Assembly: GCF_022213065.1 (NCBI RefSeq)
Contig: NZ_JAKLJA010000032.1
Coordinates: forward strand, 20,095-84,094
Length of the DNA stretch: 64,000 nt
Source: Paraburkholderia tagetis
Lineage (GTDB): Bacteria > Pseudomonadota > Gammaproteobacteria > Burkholderiales > Burkholderiaceae
Reading direction: 5' to 3'
Positions 58,550 through 64,000 of this stretch are shown here, one piece after another. Positions within the stretch are counted from its first letter, which is position 1, and each line of letters opens with the position of its first letter. A program made the position numbers and the translations under genes. Below the pieces are notes generated by a model. That model saw only the letters and a program-made list of their open reading frames with translations, made no database searches and was not told the origin of the DNA.

Positions 58550-60562
58550 ATGATTTCCCCGCTGGAAATAACGTTGTTCCTGCTGCTCGCCTCGGTGGTT
58601 GGCGTCGTGCTGTTCCGTTACCTGAACCTGCCGCCGATGCTCGGCTATCTCACGGTCGGCATTCTGGTCGGCCCGCGTGCGCTCGGCATCGTGCCGAACA
58701 CGGCGGGCGCGCAGAATCTGGCCGAGTTCGGCGTCGTGTTCCTGATGTTCTCGATCGGCCTCGAGTTCTCGCTCTCCAAGCTGCGCGCGATGCGGCGCGC
58801 CGTGTTCGGACTCGGGCTTTCGCAGGTCATGGGCACGATCGTGGTCGCGCTTCTGGTCGGACTCGCGCTCGCGCCGTGGGCGCACATCACCTGGCAGGCG
58901 TGTATCGCGCTCGGCGGCGCGCTCGCCATGTCGTCCACGGCGATCGTGAGCAAGATGCTGGCGGAGCGGTTGGAGATCGAGTCCGAACACGGCCGCAACA
59001 TTCTCGGTGTGCTGCTGTTCCAGGATCTCGCTGTGGTGCCGCTGCTCATCGTGATCGCGGCCTTCGGCGGCGATTCGAAGTCGCTCATCGAGTCGCTCGG
59101 CATGGCCGCCGTCAAGATCGTGCTCGCGCTCGGCATTCTGCTCATCGTCGGGCAGAAGTTCATGACGCGCTGGTTCAACGTGGTCGCGCGGCGCCGCTCG
59201 CAGGAGCTGTTCGTGCTGAACGTGCTGCTCGTCACGCTGGGCGCGGCGTTCATCACCGACAAATTTGGCCTCTCGCTCGCGCTCGGCGCGTTCATCGCGG
59301 GCATGTTGATCGCCGAGACGCCGTACAAGCATCAGGTGGAAGAGGACATCAAGCCGTTTCGCGACGTGCTGCTGGGGCTCTTCTTCGTGACCACGGGCAT
59401 GCTGCTCAATCCGCACGTGATCTGGCAGCACCCGTTCATGGTGGCCGCGTTCGTGATCGGGCCGGTGGTGCTCAAGGCCGTGCTCATTACGGCGCTCACG
59501 CGCCTCTTTGGCGCCTCGCCGGGCGTGGCGATGCGCACGGGCCTCGGCCTCGCGCAGGCTGGCGAATTCGGCTTTGTGCTGCTGAACCTCATTCTGGACA
59601 AGCATCTCGTCGATCCCACGCTGCTTCAGGCAATCCTCGCCGCGATGCTGCTCTCGATGCTCGCGGCGCCGTTCCTGATCCAGAACGCCGATCGCATCGT
59701 GCTGCGCCTGTCGTCCACGGAATGGATGCAACAGTCGCTGATGATGACGCGCATCGCCACGCAGAGCATCAAGCAGAGCGGCCATGTGATCGTGTGCGGC
59801 TACGGCCGCGCGGGGCAGAACCTGGCGCGCATGCTCGAACACGAAGGGCTCTCGTATGTGGCGCTCGACCTCGACCCCGATCGCGTGTCCGCGGCGGCTA
59901 CGGCGGGCGAGTCGGTGGTGTTCGGCGATGCGGCGCGGCGCGAGTCGCTGGTGGCGGCGGGCATCCACCGCGCCGCGGCCGTGGCCATCACCTACGCGAA
60001 CACGCAGTCCGCGCTGCGCGTGCTGCATCACATCCACGAACTGGAACCCACGTTGCCCGTGATCGTGCGCACCGTGGATGACGCCGATCTCGAGCGCCTG
60101 CTCGCCGCCGGCGCGACCGAGGTGATTCCCGAGATCGTGGAGGGCAGTCTGATGCTCGCCTCGCACATGCTCGTGGTGATGGGCGTGCCGATGCGCCGCG
60201 TGGTGCGGCGCGTGGAAGAAATGCGCGACGAGCGCTACAGCATGCTGCGCGGCTACTTCCACGGCACCGACGATATGGGCGAGGACGGTCACGAGCAGGT
60301 GCGGCTACAATCCGTACCGGTCGACGCACGCGCCGAGGCGGTGGGCCGCACGCTCGCCGATCTGGGTCTTTTCGACATCGGCGTGGAGGTGACGGCGATT
60401 CGCCGGCACGGCATTCGCGGCGTGGAACCCGACCCATCGACGAAGCTGCGCGAAGCGGACATCGTCGTGCTGCGCGGCCTGCCCGAGCAACTGGCGCAAG
60501 CCGAGGAGCGCCTCTCGCGCCACCGCAAGGCGAGCGCCGCCGGCGCGGGCGCGGCGGCCTGA
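58550..60562 (+). CDS. CPA2 family monovalent cation:proton antiporter with TrkA-N domain
   Basis: 670 residues. About 12 membrane helices (1-385; LNLPPMLGYLTVGILVGPRA, FLMFSIGLEFSLSKLRAMRR, ILGVLLFQDLAVVPLL), a TrkA-N Rossmann domain (VIVCGYGRAGQNLARMLEHE) binding a nucleotide, and a C-terminal TrkA-C domain (about 570-650). Resembles KefB/KefC and YbaL/RosB; probably K+/H+ exchange controlled by nucleotide. No KefF/KefG partner is adjacent. Confidence 0.93.
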   Translation: MISPLEITLFLLLASVVGVVLFRYLNLPPMLGYLTVGILVGPRALGIVPNTAGAQNLAEFGVVFLMFSIGLEFSLSKLRAMRRAVFGLGLSQVMGTIVVALLVGLALAPWAHITWQACIALGGALAMSSTAIVSKMLAERLEIESEHGRNILGVLLFQDLAVVPLLIVIAAFGGDSKSLIESLGMAAVKIVLALGILLIVGQKFMTRWFNVVARRRSQELFVLNVLLVTLGAAFITDKFGLSLALGAFIAGMLIAETPYKHQVEEDIKPFRDVLLGLFFVTTGMLLNPHVIWQHPFMVAAFVIGPVVLKAVLITALTRLFGASPGVAMRTGLGLAQAGEFGFVLLNLILDKHLVDPTLLQAILAAMLLSMLAAPFLIQNADRIVLRLSSTEWMQQSLMMTRIATQSIKQSGHVIVCGYGRAGQNLARMLEHEGLSYVALDLDPDRVSAAATAGESVVFGDAARRESLVAAGIHRAAAVAITYANTQSALRVLHHIHELEPTLPVIVRTVDDADLERLLAAGATEVIPEIVEGSLMLASHMLVVMGVPMRRVVRRVEEMRDERYSMLRGYFHGTDDMGEDGHEQVRLQSVPVDARAEAVGRTLADLGLFDIGVEVTAIRRHGIRGVEPDPSTKLREADIVVLRGLPEQLAQAEERLSRHRKASAAGAGAAA

Positions 60563-60686
60563 GGGCTGCGGGCGCACGCGCCGCAGTTCACCGTCACAGA
60601 ACCTGCAATACGCGGCGCAGCGCTTTCGGGGTCCCGCCCCGTTTATCCGAATCCTTTCCTCATTCTTGCCATTACCCGGAGCAATC

Positions 60687-61259
60687 ATGTCCAACGCACC
60701 TGCGAACGCGAACGCGAGCGCCGAAGCCTCGAAGTTCGTCAACAGCCTGATCCGCACGGTGCCCGACTGGCCTCAGCCGGGGGTGCAATTCCGCGATATC
60801 ACGCCGCTCATCGGCGACCCGAAGGGCTTGCGCGTGCTGATCGACCTGTTCGTGGAGCGTTATGTCGATGCGAAGCTCGATTACGTGGCGGGCCTGGACG
60901 CGCGCGGCTTCATCATTGGGCCGATCGTCGCGTACGAACTGAACGTGGGCTTCATTCCGATCCGCAAGATCGGCAAGCTGCCGTACACGACGGTTTCCGA
61001 GACCTACAAGCTGGAATATGGCGAATCCACCGTCGAGATTCACGAAGACGCCTGCGCGAAGGGCGACCGCGTCGTGATCGTCGACGACCTGATCGCCACG
61101 GGCGGCACCATGCTCGCGGGCAAGCTGCTGCTCGAGCGGCTGGGCGCGACGGTGGTGGAGGGCGCGGCGATCATCGACTTGCCGGAACTGGGCGGCTCGA
61201 AGCTGCTGACCGAAGCGGGCCTGCCGCTCTTCACCGTGACCGCCTTCGGCGGTCATTGA
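60687..61259 (+). CDS. apt: Adenine phosphoribosyltransferase
   Basis: 190 residues starting MSNAPANANA; an in-frame TTG at 60666 is disfavoured because the ATG has a cggag site. QPGVQFRDITPLIGDPKGLR is the APRT N-terminal motif, GLDARGFIIGPIVAYEL follows, and VVIVDDLIATGGTMLAGKLL is the PRPP loop. Salvages adenine to AMP. Confidence 0.96.
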   Translation: MSNAPANANASAEASKFVNSLIRTVPDWPQPGVQFRDITPLIGDPKGLRVLIDLFVERYVDAKLDYVAGLDARGFIIGPIVAYELNVGFIPIRKIGKLPYTTVSETYKLEYGESTVEIHEDACAKGDRVVIVDDLIATGGTMLAGKLLLERLGATVVEGAAIIDLPELGGSKLLTEAGLPLFTVTAFGGH

Positions 61260-61270
61260 GCGGTTTTGCG

Positions 61271-61303
61271 CAGTTATTGCACAGTTATTGCGCAGTTATT
61301 GAG
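61271..61303. repeat. 11-bp tandem repeat, three copies
   Basis: cagttattg recurs at 61271, 61282 and 61293 in the short gap between apt and the LysE gene. Confidence 0.85.
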
Positions 61304-61327
61304 CTGCTCCATTGACGGACTGATCCC

Positions 61328-61942
61328 ATGCCCAACTTCGCGCTCTTTCTCGCCACCTCGATCGCCATCACCTTTGCGCCCGGCCCCGACAATCTGCAGG
61401 TGCTCGCACGCGGCATCTCGCAGGGGCGTGCCGCGGGCCTCGTGGCCGCGCTCGGCTTTGCCGCGGGCGTGACGTTCCATACCACGCTCGCCGCGCTCGG
61501 CATTGCCGCTGTGCTGCGTTCGTCGCCGCTCGCGTTCCAGATCCTCAAGCTCGCGGGCGCGGCTTACCTCGTCTGGATCGGCGTGAAGGCGCTCCGAAGC
61601 CAGGGGCTCGCCGCGGCGGGCGACCGGCCGCGCCAGCCGCTTGCCGCGATCTTTCGCCAGAGCGTGCTCGGCAACATCATGAATCCGAAGGTGACGCTCT
61701 TCTTCGTCGTGTTCCTGCCGCAGTTCGTCGATACGCACGGCGCGCAGGGCGTCACGCTGCAAATGCTCGAACTCGGTCTCGTGTTCATGGCGCAGACCGT
61801 GGTGGTGTTCTCGGTGTTCGGCCTGTGCGCGGGTACCATCGGCGGCTGGCTCAAGCGCCGGCCGCGCGCGGGCGTGTGGCTCGACCGCCTCGCCGGGATC
61901 ACCTTCATCGCCATCGGCATTCGCGTCGCGCTGCGCGACTGA
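61328..61942 (+). CDS. LysE/RhtB family transporter
   Basis: 204 residues with about six helices. FLATSIAITFAPGPDNLQVL is the N-terminal signature with the PGPD motif, SQGRAAGLVAALGFAAGVTF is the following loop, and LGNIMNPKVTLFFVVFLPQF is the conserved centre. Family members export amino acids such as threonine, homoserine or lysine; the substrate here is not known. Confidence 0.93.
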   Translation: MPNFALFLATSIAITFAPGPDNLQVLARGISQGRAAGLVAALGFAAGVTFHTTLAALGIAAVLRSSPLAFQILKLAGAAYLVWIGVKALRSQGLAAAGDRPRQPLAAIFRQSVLGNIMNPKVTLFFVVFLPQFVDTHGAQGVTLQMLELGLVFMAQTVVVFSVFGLCAGTIGGWLKRRPRAGVWLDRLAGITFIAIGIRVALRD

Positions 61943-62003
61943 GCACATGTCGGCGCGCACTAGTGGACCTCACAGCGCGCGCGACCACCGGAGTCTTTCG
62001 ACG

Positions 62004-62885
62004 ATGACCTTGCCTTGCATCACCGACGCGCGCCGTTTCGACCCGGGCGCGCATCTGCCGTTTTTCTTCGGCGACGAACGCGTGGGCTGGATCCGCCGCG
62101 GCGACGTCGCGTTGCTCGCGCGCTGGTCCGACGTCTTCGAAATCGTTGATTTTGGCAACAGCGCAGACGAGCGCGCGCGCGTGACGCTCGCCGCGAAGTT
62201 CGACAACGTGACGGCGCGCAGCGCGGCGCTCTCCGCCGTGATCGGCGCGCTCGCCGCCGAGGGCCGCATTCCGGGCTGGCGCGACGAAACCTACGCGATC
62301 CGCAACGCCTTCGACGCGCCGCCGCTCGCTTTCATCGAGCGCGCCGCCTCGCGCTTTTTCGGCACGATGACGTATGCGGTGCATTTGAACGGCATCGTAG
62401 AATACCCAGCTTCTGCGTCGTCCCGTGCGCCGCAACTGTGGATCGCGCGCCGCAGCGACACCAAGGCCACCGACCCCGGCATGCTGGACAACGTCGTGGC
62501 GGGCGGCATCGGCTGGGGCTTCGGTGTCGAGGCCACGCTCGTGAAGGAATGCTGGGAAGAAGCGGGCATTGCCGCCGAACTTGCTTCACAGGCCAGGCCA
62601 GGTCGCACCGCGCACGTGCTGCAGTCGCTGCCCGAAGGCACCCAGGCCGAGCAGATCTTTGTCTACGACCTCGCGCTGCCCGAGGACTTCGTGCCGCACA
62701 ATCAGGACGGCGAAGTCGGCGAGCACCGCCTCGCGCGCATCGACGAAGCCGCGCGCTGGATCGAAGAGGGCAAGATGACGGTGGACGCGAGTCTCGCCAC
62801 GCTCGATCTGCTGCTGCGCCGCCAATGGATAGACGAAGACGCGTGCGAGGGCATCGCCGCGATCTTCGAGGCGCCGACGCTGTGA
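62004..62885 (+). CDS. NUDIX hydrolase with N-terminal DUF4743 domain
   Basis: 293 residues from the ATG at 62004; a frame-open start at 61947 is less likely. The N-terminal ~115 residues are DUF4743-like (FFFGDERVGWIRRGDVALLA), followed by TYAVHLNGIVEY and the Nudix box GWGFGVEATLVKECWEEAGI, in which the usual Arg is Lys. Related to plant Nudix 20/24 and thiamine-pyrophosphokinase-fused types; bacterial substrate unproven. Confidence 0.88.
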   Translation: MTLPCITDARRFDPGAHLPFFFGDERVGWIRRGDVALLARWSDVFEIVDFGNSADERARVTLAAKFDNVTARSAALSAVIGALAAEGRIPGWRDETYAIRNAFDAPPLAFIERAASRFFGTMTYAVHLNGIVEYPASASSRAPQLWIARRSDTKATDPGMLDNVVAGGIGWGFGVEATLVKECWEEAGIAAELASQARPGRTAHVLQSLPEGTQAEQIFVYDLALPEDFVPHNQDGEVGEHRLARIDEAARWIEEGKMTVDASLATLDLLLRRQWIDEDACEGIAAIFEAPTL

Positions 62886-62954
62886 AAGGGCGCCGGTTTT
62901 GAAGTACCGAAAGCCCTTCTGAATCACAAAGAATTGACGGGAGTTACCAAGGTC

Positions 62955-63824
62955 ATGTCGACCGATCACAGCTTCATTCTCAAACTGTCGTGCGCCGACC
63001 GGCCGGGCATCGTGCATGCCGTGTCGGGTTTCCTGTTCGATCGCGGCAGCAACATTCTCGATTCGGCCCAGTTCGGCGACAGCCATACGGGCGAGTTCTT
63101 CATGCGCGTGCACTTCCAGCAGGTGGGCGGCGACCCGGGCCTCGACGGCCTGCGTGCCGCGTTCGCGCCGCTTGCCGACGAGTTCGGCATGCGCTGGGAG
63201 CTGCACGACGCGAACGTAAAGCCGCGCGTGGTCATCATGGTCTCGAAGATCGGCCACTGCCTGAACGATCTGCTGTTCCGCTACCGCACCGGCCAGCTCG
63301 CCATCGAGATTCCCGCGATCATCTCGAATCACAAGGAGTTCTATCAACTTGCGGCGAGCTACAACATTCCGTTTCATCACTTCCCGCTGCTCGGCGGCAG
63401 CGATGCGGACAAGGCCGCACAGGAAGCACGCGTGCTCGACGTGGTGAACGGCGAGCGCGCCGACCTCGTGGTGCTCGCACGCTACATGCAGATTCTCTCG
63501 CCGCAGCTGTGCGCGGCGCTCGAAGGCCGCGCGATCAACATTCACCATTCGTTCCTGCCGAGCTTCAAGGGTGCGAAGCCGTACTACCAGGCGTTCGATC
63601 GCGGCGTGAAGCTGATCGGTGCAACGGCGCATTACGTGACGTCCGATCTCGACGAAGGCCCGATCATCGAGCAGGAAGTCGAGCGCGTGGATCACAACAT
63701 GACGCCGGACCAACTCACCGCGATCGGCCGCGACGTGGAGTGCGTGACGCTCGCGCGCGCGGTGAAGTGGCATGTCGAGCATCGCATCGTGCTCAACGGA
63801 CACAAGACGGTGGTGTTCCGCTAA
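62955..63824 (+). CDS. purU: Formyltetrahydrofolate deformylase
   Basis: 289 residues. N-terminal ACT domain (SFILKLSCADRPGIVHAVSG; about 6-85) and C-terminal formyltransferase-like domain (KIGHCLNDLLFRYRTGQLAI, INIHHSFLPSFKGAKPYYQA, GATAHYVTSDLDEGPIIEQ). Releases formate from 10-formyl-THF, supplying formate to PurT and balancing one-carbon units. A TTG at 62934 would add seven residues. Confidence 0.95.
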   Translation: MSTDHSFILKLSCADRPGIVHAVSGFLFDRGSNILDSAQFGDSHTGEFFMRVHFQQVGGDPGLDGLRAAFAPLADEFGMRWELHDANVKPRVVIMVSKIGHCLNDLLFRYRTGQLAIEIPAIISNHKEFYQLAASYNIPFHHFPLLGGSDADKAAQEARVLDVVNGERADLVVLARYMQILSPQLCAALEGRAINIHHSFLPSFKGAKPYYQAFDRGVKLIGATAHYVTSDLDEGPIIEQEVERVDHNMTPDQLTAIGRDVECVTLARAVKWHVEHRIVLNGHKTVVFR

Positions 63825-63974
63825 TCGGCCCTGGCCCGTCTCTCTCGGCGCTGCGGCAACTCGCCATAGCGTGCCACGCCAGGGCAATCGCATGAAATGT
63901 AAAAACGCCTGTCACAAAAGTTGTAAACCCGCGCCATGACGCGTTTACTCTGGCTTTTGCCCGGAGAAGACCCC

Positions 63975-64000
63975 ATGCAGGACGTGCTGAGCATCGAGGA
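63975..64000 (+). CDS. Start of a gene cut by the right edge
   Basis: ATG at 63975 preceded by ggagaaga at suitable spacing, encoding MQDVLSIE before the window ends. Too short to identify. Confidence 0.4.

Noticed and set aside
58421..60292. 623-codon minus-strand frame opposite the antiporter gene
   Set aside because: His/Arg/Glu-rich low-information antisense of a membrane-protein gene.
1..64000. CRISPR arrays, insertion sequences, prophage or genomic island
   Set aside because: No spaced direct repeats of CRISPR type, transposase, integrase or phage genes, and composition is even; the window reads as core chromosome.

Overview
The window is high-GC, densely coded bacterial chromosome. 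Gene content and order point to Burkholderiaceae of the Paraburkholderia / Caballeronia / Burkholderia group. The evidence is the lptCAB-rpoN-hpf-ptsN-hprK-rapZ block, the ispE / tRNA-Gln / prs / rplY / pth block, a long-form Ctc-type L25, HPr kinase in a Gram-negative, an aa3 oxidase locus carrying SURF1, ctaA, ctaB and SCO genes, and CIRCE control of rpoH. The exact species cannot be read from the sequence. I see no prophage, insertion sequence, CRISPR array, integrase or base-composition break, so this looks like core genome. No wholly new system is evident; the unusual points are domain-level and regulatory.

Layout. 1-7.7 kb: the start of an S41 protease (cut by the left edge), gpmA, rhodanese-grxC, secB-gpsA, a macro-domain enzyme, trmL, a ComF-like protein and a methyltransferase. 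7.8-18.9 kb: the cytochrome aa3 oxidase locus, with a good promoter at 7836-7864, then DUF2244, coxB (fused to cytochrome c and OmpA-like domains), coxA, a small assembly protein, ctaG, DUF2970 and coxC. A bidirectional terminator and an opposing DUF2909 gene follow, then SURF1, an SCO-like protein, ctaA, ctaB and SCO. 19-20.6 kb: an orphan metQ and a MarR regulator. 20.8-28.6 kb: the N-acetylglucosamine locus nagR-nagA-SIS deaminase-EIIA/HPr/EI fusion-EIICB. 28.7-29.8 kb: rpoH under a perfect CIRCE.

30-42.8 kb is mixed housekeeping: an NTF2-like protein, leuA, ybiB, a fumarylacetoacetase-family hydrolase, maiA, ftsY divergent from rsmD, coaD, ferredoxin, hisC, pth, rplY and prs. 42.9-49.3 kb: tRNA-Gln, ispE, lolB, a TPR protein, mutM, mutY and a LON-domain protein. 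49.3-58.3 kb, all on the minus strand: kdsD-kdsC-lptC-lptA-lptB-rpoN-hpf-ptsN-hprK-rapZ, which joins lipopolysaccharide precursor synthesis and export with sigma-54 and the nitrogen-PTS regulators. 58.5-64 kb: a CPA2 antiporter, apt, a LysE exporter, a NUDIX protein, purU and the first codons of another gene.

Working together: the cox locus encodes the oxidase core plus heme A synthesis (ctaB, ctaA) and copper delivery (ctaG, SCO proteins). The nag locus would import GlcNAc as the 6-phosphate, deacetylate it and deaminate it to fructose-6-phosphate. The HPr domain of its fusion protein keeps a serine at the HPr-kinase spacing, and an hprK gene lies about 25 kb away, so the two phosphotransfer systems may communicate. 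Several intergenic gaps carry short tandem repeats, four of them with an 11-bp period.
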